Shown here one piece after another: positions 31,350 through 41,625 of a DNA stretch of 42,660 bases. The first letter of the stretch is position 1, and each line of letters opens with the position of its first letter. Both the position numbers and the translations under genes were made by a program. The notes beneath the pieces are model-generated. The model searched no databases. It saw only the letters and a list, made by a program, of their open reading frames with translations, and had not been told where the DNA came from. The DNA comes from Candidatus Zhuqueibacterota bacterium (lineage in GTDB: Bacteria > Zhuqueibacterota > QNDG01 > JABMRT01): positions 1-42,660 of the forward strand of contig JABMRT010000288.1 of the NCBI GenBank assembly GCA_013202295.1, given 5' to 3'.

Positions 31350-33335
31350 ATGAAAGCCAAATCCTTACTATTAGTATTCCTTTTACCAATCATGAGTGGA
31401 CCAACACTTCTGGCCGAATCAGCAGTACTGTCGCAATATGCATCCAGCTCGGAGTTGATCATGATCCCCATGCGGGACGGCGACAGTTTGGCTGCGGATA
31501 TTTACTTTCCATTAATCGGACAAAGCCCTTGGCCCACTGTTCTTGTGCGGACACCCTATGGCCGATCCATCTCCGGTTCGGGAGAGGATATTGTCGTTCA
31601 AATCCTCACCAATGTGCTGGCAGGATATGTCCTTGTGGTGCAGGACACGCGTGGCCGGGGCGATTCTCAGGGCACAGACAGTCTCTATTTTTCGGATGGT
31701 TGGGGCAAACGGCAGGATGGATATGACACAGTGGAATGGATCGCGGAACAGTCCTGGTCCAATGGCAAGATCGGCATGTGGGGACCTTCCGCGCTCGGCA
31801 TCACACAATATCTTGCTGCGGGCGCCAAGCCGCCCCATCTCACCTGTTGCTGCGTCCTTGTGGCAACTGGAAATCTGTATGAGGACGCAATCTTTTACGA
31901 TGGTGTCTATCGCCAGGCCCTCGTGGACGGCTGGCTCCATTCCGTAAAACAGGACAGTATGCAAAGCTATTTTGTGGACCATCCGAATTACGAACCGATT
32001 TATGATACGATGAACATTTACACACGGTTGGACAGCATCAACGTTCCCATACTGCACATCGGAGGCTGGCACGACATCTTTCTTCAAGGCAACATCGATG
32101 CGTTCACGGAGTTGCAGGAAAACGGCGGTCCAGGTGCACGGGGCAATCAGAAGCTGATCCTTGGCCCGTGGGTGCACAATATAACTGCGGCTCAACCGGG
32201 AGAAATCTATTTTCCACACGCCACACCGCTTCTCTTTTTTGCAACCATGTTCGACTGGTTTGACTATTGGCTGAAGGATGAAGTCAACACCATCGACTCC
32301 ATGGCTACAGTGCAATACTATGTAATGGGGGATGCAGATCAACCTGAAACGATCGGCAACAATTGGATTGAATCTGAGACCTGGCCGCCAGAGTACACAC
32401 CGGTTCGATTCTATCTGCAGCCGGATTCCGGTTTGGCTTCAACTTCCATACCCATCGAAGTGTTGCCGGATACATTTTCATACGATCCGCAATATCCTGT
32501 GCTCACGCGTGGCGGGCGCAACATGAACATTGACGCAGGCACCTATGATCAACGTGAATTGGAAGCCCGGCCGGATGTCCTAACATATACAACAGAAATC
32601 CTGATGGATACTGTGATCATCGCCGGCCCGGTCTGGGTACAACTCTACGCCGGCTCAGATGCGTTGGACACCGATTTCATGGCATCCCTCTGTGATGTTT
32701 ATCCCGATGGCCGATCAATGCTTATCGCGGATGGCGCGATTCAGGCACGTCACCGGAATTCGATTGAGGAGGAAGATCTGCTTACGCCTGGAGAGATTGA
32801 ATCCTATACCATTGATCTGTGGTCAACTGCTGTGGCTTTCGCACCCGGCCATCGGATTCGCCTGAACATTTCCAGTTCAAATTATAACCGTTTTGCCATA
32901 AATCCCAATACGGGAGAACCATTCCGTCAGCACACACGGACACAAATTGCCCTTCAATCCATATATCATGATCTGGAGTATCCATCCACGTTAATCCTGC
33001 CGGTGATGGAGGGTGTGGATACAGCTGTTCCGGAGAAACGTGAGAATCAGCCGGAGACAATGGCCCTACTTCCAAACTTTCCCAATCCATTTAATGGATG
33101 GACATCCATCCCTGTGATTTTGCCAAATCGGGAAGCACCGGCCACACTTTCGATCTTCGATCTAAATGGACGGCTTGTGAAAGAATGGACCATCAACCCG
33201 TCACGCGGACTGATGCAGATCATCAAATGGAATGGACGAAGTGAAGCGGGAAGCGAAGTAACCTCTGGTGTTTATATCACGAAACTCCAAGCAAAAGAAA
33301 TTCAGCAATCCCGGAAAATCATGCTGCTTAAATAA
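31350..33335 (+). CDS. Secreted CocE/NonD-family alpha/beta hydrolase with FlgD-like sorting domain
   Basis: A 661-residue exported hydrolase. The signal peptide is residues 1-22. An S15/CocE-type alpha/beta-hydrolase core follows, with oxyanion-region YGRS, VVQDTRGRGDSQG, the nucleophile Ser147 in GMWGPSALG and a HIGGWHD segment. The C-terminal jelly-roll (X-Pro peptidase type) includes DFMASLCDVYPDGR and PGHRIRLNISSSNYNRF. The family covers acyl-peptidases, esterases and amidases; the substrate is unknown. The last 90 or so residues begin LPNFPNPFN and form a FlgD/type-IX-style sorting domain ending in RKIMLLK, so the enzyme is probably delivered to the cell surface or medium. GGAGG lies 6 nt before the ATG. 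Confidence 0.87.
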   Translation: MKAKSLLLVFLLPIMSGPTLLAESAVLSQYASSSELIMIPMRDGDSLAADIYFPLIGQSPWPTVLVRTPYGRSISGSGEDIVVQILTNVLAGYVLVVQDTRGRGDSQGTDSLYFSDGWGKRQDGYDTVEWIAEQSWSNGKIGMWGPSALGITQYLAAGAKPPHLTCCCVLVATGNLYEDAIFYDGVYRQALVDGWLHSVKQDSMQSYFVDHPNYEPIYDTMNIYTRLDSINVPILHIGGWHDIFLQGNIDAFTELQENGGPGARGNQKLILGPWVHNITAAQPGEIYFPHATPLLFFATMFDWFDYWLKDEVNTIDSMATVQYYVMGDADQPETIGNNWIESETWPPEYTPVRFYLQPDSGLASTSIPIEVLPDTFSYDPQYPVLTRGGRNMNIDAGTYDQRELEARPDVLTYTTEILMDTVIIAGPVWVQLYAGSDALDTDFMASLCDVYPDGRSMLIADGAIQARHRNSIEEEDLLTPGEIESYTIDLWSTAVAFAPGHRIRLNISSSNYNRFAINPNTGEPFRQHTRTQIALQSIYHDLEYPSTLILPVMEGVDTAVPEKRENQPETMALLPNFPNPFNGWTSIPVILPNREAPATLSIFDLNGRLVKEWTINPSRGLMQIIKWNGRSEAGSEVTSGVYITKLQAKEIQQSRKIMLLK

Positions 33336-33366
33336 AAAGAAAAAGTACTTCCAACTGGAAGTGCTT
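33331..33366 (-). terminator. Terminator for the minus-strand secreted-protein gene
   Basis: Arms AAGTACTTCC (33343-33352) and GGAAGTGCTT (33357-33366) pair over 10 positions with one G-U around a 4-nt loop. On the minus strand the stem runs into TTTTTCTTTTT. It lies about 155 nt past the stop at 33520 and overlaps the end of the convergent hydrolase gene. Confidence 0.65.
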
Positions 33367-33449
33367 CATAATAATCTGATTAACAAGATTTAAATCGACA
33401 TACTACCTACGATATACTATTTTTCTTTCCCCATTAACCGTTCCCCGCT

Positions 33450-33487
33450 CGTTCCGTTGTAGCTGCTCTTTAGCGAAGGAGGATTTC
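33450..33487. repeat. Degenerate copy of the 41-bp repeat
   Basis: GCTCGTTCCGTTGTAGCTGC followed by TCTTTAGCGAAGGAGGAT matches the 9647-9728 unit over its core (TAGCTGCTCTTTAGCG is shared) but has lost its outer pairing arms. It is again intergenic, 33 nt past a stop codon. Confidence 0.6.
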
Positions 33488-33519
33488 CGGTCTCCTGACT
33501 CCAGTCTCCCACGGAGAGT

Positions 33520-36500
33520 TTATTGTATCAACATCATCTTCCGATAGAAATTCCCGCCCTCTGTCTGCATCCGGCAAAGATAAATACCTGATGGCATTTG
33601 CTGACCCGCCTCATTTTTCCCGAGCCAGAGAACATGATACGTCCCCGGCTCTTTGATGCCATTCTCAAGGAGTAGCACCTGCTGGCCCAGTACATTATAA
33701 ACGGCCAGATGCACGCGGCTTGTTTTTGGCACCTGATAAGTGATCTGCGTTTCCGGATTGAACGGATTGGGATAATTCTGCATAAGCCCAAAATCCGTGG
33801 GGATTGCTGACATGCCATCCTCAACACCCGCGAGCGGATCGACATCTTTTCTGAAAAATCCTGGGTCATCACAATCCTTGGTGATTGTACCGTCGGAGGC
33901 CACGATTTTCCAACCGTACACACCCGTATCCCAGGTCGAGTCAGGATAAAAAATCCGAGTGGTATCTGTCACAGGAATCGTAATCGGATCGAATACACCA
34001 CTGCCCTGCGCTTGATAAAAGACCCATTTATAGGTGAGCACGTCTTCTATATCAGGATCCGTGGTCGTGTGCCATGCGCATTCAACCGAATCGGGCCACT
34101 GTTCAAACCTCATATAAAATGGACTAATCAATTCAAAATCATGAGGCGGATCATTGACTGAATTCACAGTAATGATACTCTCATCCGTATCTTGCAGCCC
34201 CCCCGGATCTTGCACAACAAATGTAACAGTTTCTGATCCATGCCAATTCTCTGGCGCTGAAAGGTGGAATAGGCCTCCAGCGGTATCGATATCCACATTA
34301 ATCTCTGAGTTGCCTTCTATATAAAAATCAAAATCCTGTTTTTCATTGTCACTGTCATCTGATTTGGCGCGGAGTGAGATAAAGGAGATATTAAGCGATC
34401 CATCTTCATTAAATTCATAATTCGGCACATTACTTGTCCAAAAGGGCGGATCATTCACCGAATCAACACGGTAAACAACCTGACCCGAATCCATGATGCC
34501 GCCGAGATCCGTGACATAAAGTTTGAATATCTCTTGTCCGGCCCAGTCGCCGTCCGGAATCAAAACATTCAGCGTGTGATTCGTGAGTGTATCAATCAGC
34601 ATCTCTCCGCCCTCAACAGACAAGATCATGTCTTGCGGATTCTGCGAAGGATGCGAAATGTAATTATCGAGATTGAGCGGTGCGAAAATTGTATCACCCT
34701 CAAAAGCGATCTGAACAGGGATGGATTGTATCTCCGGCGCATCATCCCGGATGATTACAAATGCACTGTCAATATCGGAATCACCCTCATCGTCTTCAAC
34801 GCGAAACCAGACTGTATTCGTATCCGCCACGGCATAGGTCACTGTCGCATCAACGCCTGGAGTCTCAAATGTGCCATCTCCATCCAAATCCCATGAGAAG
34901 GTCAATGTGTCTTGAACACCCGGATCTGTGCCGCTGCCTTCGATATCAACCGGCAGATTGCGTGTGCCTAAATAGGGGCCGCCCGCTTCAGCTGTGGGCG
35001 GCGAATTTTCAACTGTGACATTCAGGGTATCCGAATCTGTGCCCCCATCATCATCTTCACATTGCACAATCACACTAAACTCTCCATTTTCAGGATAGCT
35101 TCGACTTGCGATTGGACCGGTCGCTTGCCCTCCCTCACTGAATGTCCACGCATAGGTATGTGTATCGTCCCCTGGATCATCGACCGAAGCGCTGAAATCA
35201 ACAGAGGCTCCCTCATTCACTACATGATCCAAACCGATATCCACAACGGGGGGGACATTTTCAACTGTGACATTCGCCAGATCGATATCCGTGTTACTAC
35301 TGAGATCGGTCACACGCAACCGGACCTGGCCCGAATAGTCATCCATGTAGGAACGTATAGCAGTAGGACTGGAGGAGGAAAAATCATAGACACCGTCCAG
35401 GTCCCAATCCCATTCATAAAGAGCGATCCCCGCATTTTGACCGCTGTCCGCGGAAGCGGACCCATCAAACGTCACCGGAATGGATTCTGTGGAAACATAG
35501 GGTCCGCCTGCATCGGCCTCGGGAACCTCTTCTCCAATCCTTCGCAGATACTGAACGCGAATAGTCGGTGTGCCGGTCTGATAGACCAAGTAGATATTGT
35601 TCTGAAAACTTCGGATTACATGCAGCGCCCGTCCATCCGTGGGACTCCAGGCGGGAGCATGATAATGAGGAGAGGACCAGGTCTCGCCACTGTCTGCTGA
35701 GTATACGGAATAAAGCGGTCCATTGTCCTTGCGAATGTAAGCCACAACAACAATTTCCCCGTCCGGTGTAGCAGTGACGCCGCCAAGGCCCCATCCAGTG
35801 TAATGCGGTGGATCTTTCCATGGAAGTAGAGAGCCAGTCCCCAACTGCGGAGTCACAGGTTTATTATGAACGATGCCGCCGTTTTTGTACTGCGCGTAGC
35901 GGATTGACCCGACATCCCCGAGATCAGAATCAAATCGTGTGCCATAAATAAAATGTGCACCACCCAGGGCATCTGCATACACATCTGCGGCTCCATTTCG
36001 GCTATGTGCGCTGGATGAATGGATATCCGCAACATGGGCCAGATTGCCCAAACCGCCAGCTGAAATATAATAATCAATAGAGATATCATCAATATCACGA
36101 CTGGTTGTGACCACATGTACATCACCGCCAGCGACCGCATCCACTGCCAGCCGATTATCAGCGCGGTATGTACCGGCATTCAGTTGGGCCTTGCGGATAC
36201 TGTTATTATAAATCTGATAATAATCAAAGTAACCGAGCAGAGTACCCACATCATCGGAATGCCCCTGAACCAAATGGATGACATTGCTGTTGTCCACGGC
36301 GATATCAATGGCATATCCATGCACCACATTGCTGGAAATCAACAATGGATCAGACCACGCGGCTCCCGCCTTGTAAATATAATGGAGATTATAATAACGA
36401 TTCTGTGGACTGGATCGGTAGACCAAATGCACCACACCGTTTTTATCCACTGCGATGGCGGGAGAGAAACCAAAGCCGCCGTTATCAACATTGGTGTTTG

Positions 36501-36726
36501 GTATGTGGACGGGCCCCTCTATTACTTCACAATCCTGATCGAGTTTTGTATACAGGATACCGGTATAATCGATTGAAACCACATGCAATTCACCAGTGAC
36601 GGGATCTATTTCCATATCCGGATTCTTACCATTGGATATCGGTTTGGGACCCTGCCATTGAATGTCAATCGCATAAGCAGAGGAAATCGCGATCGCAAAT
36701 AAAAAAAACAGACAATGTTTGATCAA
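33520..36726 (-). CDS. Large secreted propeller-PKD-Ig protein with FlgD-like sorting domain (paralogue 1)
   Basis: A 1,068-residue secreted protein. Signal peptide 1-19. Residues about 20-400 form a sialidase/BNR-like beta-propeller with an Asp-box SADSGETW (343-350) and repeated VD-x-x-N-x-x-H-L/V strands. Three PKD domains follow (about 403-490, 491-575, 577-662; EADAGGPY, WDWDLDG, WDLDGDGTF). Next are Ig/cadherin-like repeats (about 665-870) and a FlgD-like sorting domain (982-1068; QNYPNPFNPET...SGIYLCRMQT). No sialidase catalytic set (Arg triad) is obvious, so binding to glycans or surfaces is as likely as catalysis. The next gene upstream on the strand is a full-length paralogue 70 nt away. 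Confidence 0.82.
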   Translation of the reverse strand: MIKHCLFFLFAIAISSAYAIDIQWQGPKPISNGKNPDMEIDPVTGELHVVSIDYTGILYTKLDQDCEVIEGPVHIPNTNVDNGGFGFSPAIAVDKNGVVHLVYRSSPQNRYYNLHYIYKAGAAWSDPLLISSNVVHGYAIDIAVDNSNVIHLVQGHSDDVGTLLGYFDYYQIYNNSIRKAQLNAGTYRADNRLAVDAVAGGDVHVVTTSRDIDDISIDYYISAGGLGNLAHVADIHSSSAHSRNGAADVYADALGGAHFIYGTRFDSDLGDVGSIRYAQYKNGGIVHNKPVTPQLGTGSLLPWKDPPHYTGWGLGGVTATPDGEIVVVAYIRKDNGPLYSVYSADSGETWSSPHYHAPAWSPTDGRALHVIRSFQNNIYLVYQTGTPTIRVQYLRRIGEEVPEADAGGPYVSTESIPVTFDGSASADSGQNAGIALYEWDWDLDGVYDFSSSSPTAIRSYMDDYSGQVRLRVTDLSSNTDIDLANVTVENVPPVVDIGLDHVVNEGASVDFSASVDDPGDDTHTYAWTFSEGGQATGPIASRSYPENGEFSVIVQCEDDDGGTDSDTLNVTVENSPPTAEAGGPYLGTRNLPVDIEGSGTDPGVQDTLTFSWDLDGDGTFETPGVDATVTYAVADTNTVWFRVEDDEGDSDIDSAFVIIRDDAPEIQSIPVQIAFEGDTIFAPLNLDNYISHPSQNPQDMILSVEGGEMLIDTLTNHTLNVLIPDGDWAGQEIFKLYVTDLGGIMDSGQVVYRVDSVNDPPFWTSNVPNYEFNEDGSLNISFISLRAKSDDSDNEKQDFDFYIEGNSEINVDIDTAGGLFHLSAPENWHGSETVTFVVQDPGGLQDTDESIITVNSVNDPPHDFELISPFYMRFEQWPDSVECAWHTTTDPDIEDVLTYKWVFYQAQGSGVFDPITIPVTDTTRIFYPDSTWDTGVYGWKIVASDGTITKDCDDPGFFRKDVDPLAGVEDGMSAIPTDFGLMQNYPNPFNPETQITYQVPKTSRVHLAVYNVLGQQVLLLENGIKEPGTYHVLWLGKNEAGQQMPSGIYLCRMQTEGGNFYRKMMLIQ

Positions 36727-36796
36727 AACAAAACTCCCATCATTGCTTTGACAATCAAATATGGAGAGAAAACAGGGTCCGCTTCCTCTTCCCGAG

Positions 36797-39700
36797 TTAT
36801 TGGATCAGCAACATCTTGCGGTGAAAGCCATGACTGCCCGCTTGAAGTTGGTAGATATACACTCCACTTGGCAGCTTGTTTCCGAATGCGTCCCGGCTGT
36901 CCCACGTCACTGTGTAAGCTCCCTGACCCTGCGCGGTTTCAACAAGACGGCGTACCACTTGACCGCGTGGATTGTATACAACCAGACTGACATGCACTTT
37001 CTCGGCCAGGTGATATGTGATCCGGGTTTCCGGATTAAATGGATTAGGATAGTTCTGATATAGCGCAAACTCCTCCGGTAAAAAAGCCTCTTCGCTTTCG
37101 ACTGAGGATGGATTGCCAATCACCAGGAAACCGACATTATCACTCCGCCGCGCATTGCCGGTTGGCGCCACAGCCTTGACCCACCAGAAATAGGTGCCGT
37201 TGATCAATCCCGCATCGGGTACCAATGCAAACGTAGTATCCGTCATGTTCATTTGCCGCAACGGTGAAGTGGGGTGCCCCCCTTGATGTTCCAGCGTCCA
37301 TTCATACACCAATGAACCTGGCAGATCGGGATCCTCGCTTGCTTCCCATAAAAAATACACTGTATCCGGCCAAACATCCACTTCATAGTAGAAAGGATCA
37401 AGCAAGGAAAACGACAGCGGATCATCGGGCTGGCTCTCGACCAGTACAATGGCCATTGTGTGATCTTGACGGCCATCTGGATCCTGGACTACAAACACAA
37501 CTTCTGTCTCATCTGTCCAATCCGGATCACCCCAAAGTATCATTTGATCCGCCACAGGATCAATCATTGAATGAATTGACTGATGTGGTTCGATGGAAAA
37601 ACTCATCTGAGGGATGGAATTATCTATATCAGCTGTTCGAATCCGAAGCGAATCAAGCGGAATGTATAATGAATCATCTTCCGGGAATTGATAGTGTGGA
37701 AGCGTAGCAATCCAATGCGGACGGTCATTCACGGGATCCACATTGAAAACCACAATTCCGGTATCCATTAAATCAATATGGTTGGTGCAAATCAACATCA
37801 CATTGTTCTGACCGGCCCATTCACTATCTGGTACTGCGGCCTGAAAAATGCGGTCGTTTAGTTGAAGATGAAGATCATAGCTGCCGGCGATTGTCCAGTT
37901 CAACTGATCAATATCAATCACCGGATCGGTCACAAAGTCATCCAATGCAATGGATTCAAATGTGCCTCCCTCTGGAATGGTTTGTCCCTGGAAGGAGGAT
38001 ATTTCAGGCGGCGCATCGATTATCAGCAAATCTTCATCCGCATATCCGAAGCCGCCATCTCCATCCGAAACACGCAAGCTGATTGGATAGAGACCTTCAG
38101 CATTAAACGTCGCGACAATGGTTTGTCCGGTTCGCTCGTATATGTTGTCATTGTCCAGGTCCCAGGTGTATGTCAGCACATCATCTGGACCTGGATCACT
38201 GGCTTGAGCCTGAAATGTGAGCTCCATTTGTGTAGATCCGGCATGGGGAATCTGCATACTGGTTGCGGGGGGTAAATTATTTACCTGAACCGTCAACGCA
38301 TCTTGATCCGCACCGCCATCATCATCTGAGACAGTTGCGGTAATCTCATAAGCTCCATCATCTCGAAACAAATAAGATATGGACTGTCCATGCTGTTCAT
38401 CCCCTCCATTAATACGCCAGGTCACCGAAAGCAGATCCGACGAACCCGGATCACTGATCTCGCTGTCGAAATAAAGGATTTCCCCTTCATCGCATTGACG
38501 ATTTGACCCAATCTCGATTGTAGGAGGCAAATTTGATATAGTGATCGGGATGGATGTGGTATCTGCCTGATTCCACTGATCTCTTACAATTAAAGTTATC
38601 TCACCCATAAAATCATCTTCATAGGTATGTTCAACGACAGGCACTTCTGAAGTCAGATCTATTATGCCATCCTGATCCCAATCCCAGTCATAATAGGCAA
38701 GCTTGGGAGTTTGCCCGATATCATAGGATTCTGATGCATCAAACGTGAGTGACTGCCCTTCATTTCCTGTATCCGGTCCTGACATTAGGGCCACAGGCGG
38801 CCCGTCACCACCACTCATCAGAACACGCAGTTTAACATGAGGATAAGAAGCATTTTCTGGATAGACCAAGTAGAAATGGTTCTTGAATGCGCGGATTAAA
38901 GGCCGGTTTCGGCCATCCTCACCTCCGCAACTGGAACTTAGTTCAACGGGCGGGAGCCACGTTCTTCCGCTGTCTGTGGACATCTTGGCCAATAATCGAC
39001 CATTACCGTTTGGGCTTGTGAGGAAAGCGACAATCACGCCCTCGCCATCATCTGTGGAGGCCACTGAGGAGATAGCCCAGTTTGCGCCACCCGTATAGGG
39101 GTCCATCTCACCGGGAAGTGTTACGAGCGTATCATTGCGAATTGTATTGCCACCATACCGGGCATACCGAATAGCCGATCCCCCTGCTTCAACATCCGAA
39201 TTGGAGCCATAACTAAAATGCACAAATCCGGCCTGATCGGGAAATACATCAGGACTGCATGTGCGCCCCATGCCGCTCGGTTTTTGGAGGTCTGTTACAT
39301 AAAACATATTACCACCACCGGGCAAACCGCGAAAATATTTAATCGTGCCTTCGCTCGTATTGGCTAGAAGGCCGGGACATCCAAATACAAAATGGATGAT
39401 ATCATCCTTGTCAGTTGCGATGCTAAAGCTATTGTCATTTCGGTAATAGTTGGGTTCAATGGTCTGTTCATAAATTTCAGTCCCGTTCCAAAGTTGATGG
39501 TATTTGATCGGACCCCAGACTTGATCAACTTGAGTGCCGCGGACGATATGAACGATATCGTCACCATCTATTGTCATCCGTACATGAAAACCACGTGACT
39601 CATCATAACAGATCGGCACATTATTGCTCCACCCTGCAGTAAAACTGGCACTGGTTTTCCGTTTATAATAAATCGTATACGGCCAATCCCCGCGTTGCTG

Positions 39701-40054
39701 ATTCCCTTGTCTGTAGCAGATATGAGGCGCACTGTTCTCATCTATGGTGATACAAGGCCCACTATCCCAAATATTATTATCACTCTCTGTACCAATAATC
39801 GGCGCCTCTTGATGAAGAAGAGTGCCCAGAGAGTCAAGCACAACATAATGGACCCCACCCGAACCAAGTGGTGGTATATTGCTGTCGTTTTTAATCAACA
39901 CATGTAAGCGACCGGTCTGCCGATCAATCACAAAATCAGGTGAAGAACCCACCCCGAGTTCAATGGGATCGGACCATTCAATTTGAGCAAAAATAGATTG
40001 ATAAAACAAGGACAGCAACAAGCAGAACCAGCGGACACCGGTAAATCGTTTCAT
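36797..40054 (-). CDS. Large secreted propeller-PKD-Ig protein with FlgD-like sorting domain (paralogue 2)
   Basis: A 1,085-residue protein with the same architecture as its neighbour. It has a signal peptide (1-23), a propeller region with Asp-box STDSGRTW (359-366), three PKD-type domains (about 418-508, 509-593, 594-682; YDWDWDQDG, VSDDDGGADQD, WDLDNDN), Ig/cadherin-like repeats, and a FlgD-like sorting domain (998-1085; QNYPNPFNPETRITY...SGVYIYQLQAG). Both share phrases such as the SEWAGQ/DWAGQ and PVNDRPHW/SVNDPPFW linkers, so they arose by tandem duplication, but they have diverged widely. The expected site is the cell surface. The ligand or substrate is unknown. Confidence 0.82.
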   Translation of the reverse strand: MKRFTGVRWFCLLLSLFYQSIFAQIEWSDPIELGVGSSPDFVIDRQTGRLHVLIKNDSNIPPLGSGGVHYVVLDSLGTLLHQEAPIIGTESDNNIWDSGPCITIDENSAPHICYRQGNQQRGDWPYTIYYKRKTSASFTAGWSNNVPICYDESRGFHVRMTIDGDDIVHIVRGTQVDQVWGPIKYHQLWNGTEIYEQTIEPNYYRNDNSFSIATDKDDIIHFVFGCPGLLANTSEGTIKYFRGLPGGGNMFYVTDLQKPSGMGRTCSPDVFPDQAGFVHFSYGSNSDVEAGGSAIRYARYGGNTIRNDTLVTLPGEMDPYTGGANWAISSVASTDDGEGVIVAFLTSPNGNGRLLAKMSTDSGRTWLPPVELSSSCGGEDGRNRPLIRAFKNHFYLVYPENASYPHVKLRVLMSGGDGPPVALMSGPDTGNEGQSLTFDASESYDIGQTPKLAYYDWDWDQDGIIDLTSEVPVVEHTYEDDFMGEITLIVRDQWNQADTTSIPITISNLPPTIEIGSNRQCDEGEILYFDSEISDPGSSDLLSVTWRINGGDEQHGQSISYLFRDDGAYEITATVSDDDGGADQDALTVQVNNLPPATSMQIPHAGSTQMELTFQAQASDPGPDDVLTYTWDLDNDNIYERTGQTIVATFNAEGLYPISLRVSDGDGGFGYADEDLLIIDAPPEISSFQGQTIPEGGTFESIALDDFVTDPVIDIDQLNWTIAGSYDLHLQLNDRIFQAAVPDSEWAGQNNVMLICTNHIDLMDTGIVVFNVDPVNDRPHWIATLPHYQFPEDDSLYIPLDSLRIRTADIDNSIPQMSFSIEPHQSIHSMIDPVADQMILWGDPDWTDETEVVFVVQDPDGRQDHTMAIVLVESQPDDPLSFSLLDPFYYEVDVWPDTVYFLWEASEDPDLPGSLVYEWTLEHQGGHPTSPLRQMNMTDTTFALVPDAGLINGTYFWWVKAVAPTGNARRSDNVGFLVIGNPSSVESEEAFLPEEFALYQNYPNPFNPETRITYHLAEKVHVSLVVYNPRGQVVRRLVETAQGQGAYTVTWDSRDAFGNKLPSGVYIYQLQAGSHGFHRKMLLIQ

Positions 40055-40248
40055 TGGGCCACGCTCCCCCCCTCCGGCCGATTCTCGTGCAACAGTCTAA
40101 ATCGCGGTCAGAATCAGCCATACAGGCTTTTAATTTAACTTCCCCCTAAAACCTCAACAATATAACAACTTACAACAAAACTTCCTTAGCTTTTTCTCTG
40201 GACCCCGATAAAATTGCCAGAATTGTGCCAATCCGAGATAGAATCAAA

Positions 40249-41625
40249 TTAGCCATCAATTTCAGAGACTTCAACTGTAGGATACTTCGATAACCGTTCC
40301 CGGAACAAATCCCGGATTTCATTCAAACGTACTTCAGTCTTTGCCTCGAAACGTAGAACCAGAATGGGCTGCGTATTGGAAACACGTACCAGTCCCCATC
40401 CATCTCCGAATTCCACACGGGCGCCATCGATATCAAACACATTAAATTCTTTCTTGAAATCCTCAGTCAGTTGTTTGACCACATTAAACTTGTCTTCATC
40501 TGGGCAGGTGATGCGGATTTCAGGCGTCGCGTGATATTGCGGAAGCTCATCAATCAGTTCAGCCAGCGTTTTTTCCTGAGTGGATAAATATTGAACCAAC
40601 CGGAATGAAACATAGATACCGTCATCAAATCCGAAGAAACCATCTTTAAAAAAGATATGGCCGGACATTTCACCGGCCAGTGGCGCACCTGTTTCTTTCA
40701 TCTTTGCTTTCAGCAGAGAGTGACCAGTCTTCCACATGGTAGGTTTCCCGCCGGCTTTTTCAATCTCTTCGGGCAGCATCTGAGAACATTTTACATCAAA
40801 GAGAATCTCGGAACCTGGATTACGGGAAAGCACATCCCGTGCAAGAAGAGCGAGTACCTGATCGGCAAAAATCACGCGACCATTATCGTCCACCACACCC
40901 ACACGGTCGGAATCGCCGTCATAACCCAAACCGAAGTCAGCCTTTTCTGAGACTACCCGTTCGCGCAGATCTTTGATGTATTTAAGGACAGTGGGATCTG
41001 GCAAATGATTCGGGAAATTTCCATCTGGTTCGCAATACAACCGGATAACTTCACACCCAAACTCTTCCAGAAGGCCGGGCGCGATGGGGCCGGCTGTGCC
41101 GTTGCCCGCGTCCACAACAATCTTGAAGGGCTTCTGGAATTTGATGCGTTCTCTCAACATGGCTTTATATGCCGGCACAACATCTTGCTGGGTCACGGAT
41201 CCCTGACCGGTTTCAAAATCTTCATTCTGGATGAGCTGATAGATGGTGCGGATATCATCGCCGAAAACGGACATCAATCCTTCATTCATTTTTATGCCGT
41301 TGTATTCGATTGGATTGTGACTGCCCGTGATCATGACAGAGCCATCGGTTTCAAGATGGACGATAGAATAATATGTGATCGGCGTGGTCACCTGGCCGAT
41401 TTGAACCACATCCAGACCGGCGGAGATAATGCCCCGTGTCATTGCATTTTGGATGCGCTCGGACGTGAGCCGAACGTCACGACCCACAGAAATGGTTTTA
41501 TGTCCGCGTCGTGCCATCAATGTGCCATAAGCGCGGCCGATTATTTCAACAGCTTGATCATTTAAATCTAGATCCGCGATACCGCGAATGTCATATTCTC
41601 TAAAAATATTCGGATTAACTGCCAT
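40249..41625 (-). CDS. Phosphomannomutase/phosphoglucomutase
   Basis: A 458-residue alpha-D-phosphohexomutase of the AlgC/ManB type, converting hexose-6-P to hexose-1-P for nucleotide-sugar synthesis. The four domains are marked by FREYDIRG at the start, the phosphoserine loop TGSHNP (Ser102), the metal loop DGDSDR, the sugar-binding GEMSGHIFFKD, and the C-terminal phosphate loop RVSNTQPILVLRFEA. GEMSGH favours the PMM/PGM group over phosphoglucosamine mutase (GlmM). It could supply Glc-1-P for the NDP-glucose used by TreT. It abuts prmC without a gap. Confidence 0.92.
   Translation of the reverse strand: MAVNPNIFREYDIRGIADLDLNDQAVEIIGRAYGTLMARRGHKTISVGRDVRLTSERIQNAMTRGIISAGLDVVQIGQVTTPITYYSIVHLETDGSVMITGSHNPIEYNGIKMNEGLMSVFGDDIRTIYQLIQNEDFETGQGSVTQQDVVPAYKAMLRERIKFQKPFKIVVDAGNGTAGPIAPGLLEEFGCEVIRLYCEPDGNFPNHLPDPTVLKYIKDLRERVVSEKADFGLGYDGDSDRVGVVDDNGRVIFADQVLALLARDVLSRNPGSEILFDVKCSQMLPEEIEKAGGKPTMWKTGHSLLKAKMKETGAPLAGEMSGHIFFKDGFFGFDDGIYVSFRLVQYLSTQEKTLAELIDELPQYHATPEIRITCPDEDKFNVVKQLTEDFKKEFNVFDIDGARVEFGDGWGLVRVSNTQPILVLRFEAKTEVRLNEIRDLFRERLSKYPTVEVSEIDG

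Noticed and set aside
31512-32342. A 276-codon minus-strand frame inside the CocE-type gene
   Set aside because: Opposite strand of a clear alpha/beta-hydrolase; product has no recognisable domain.
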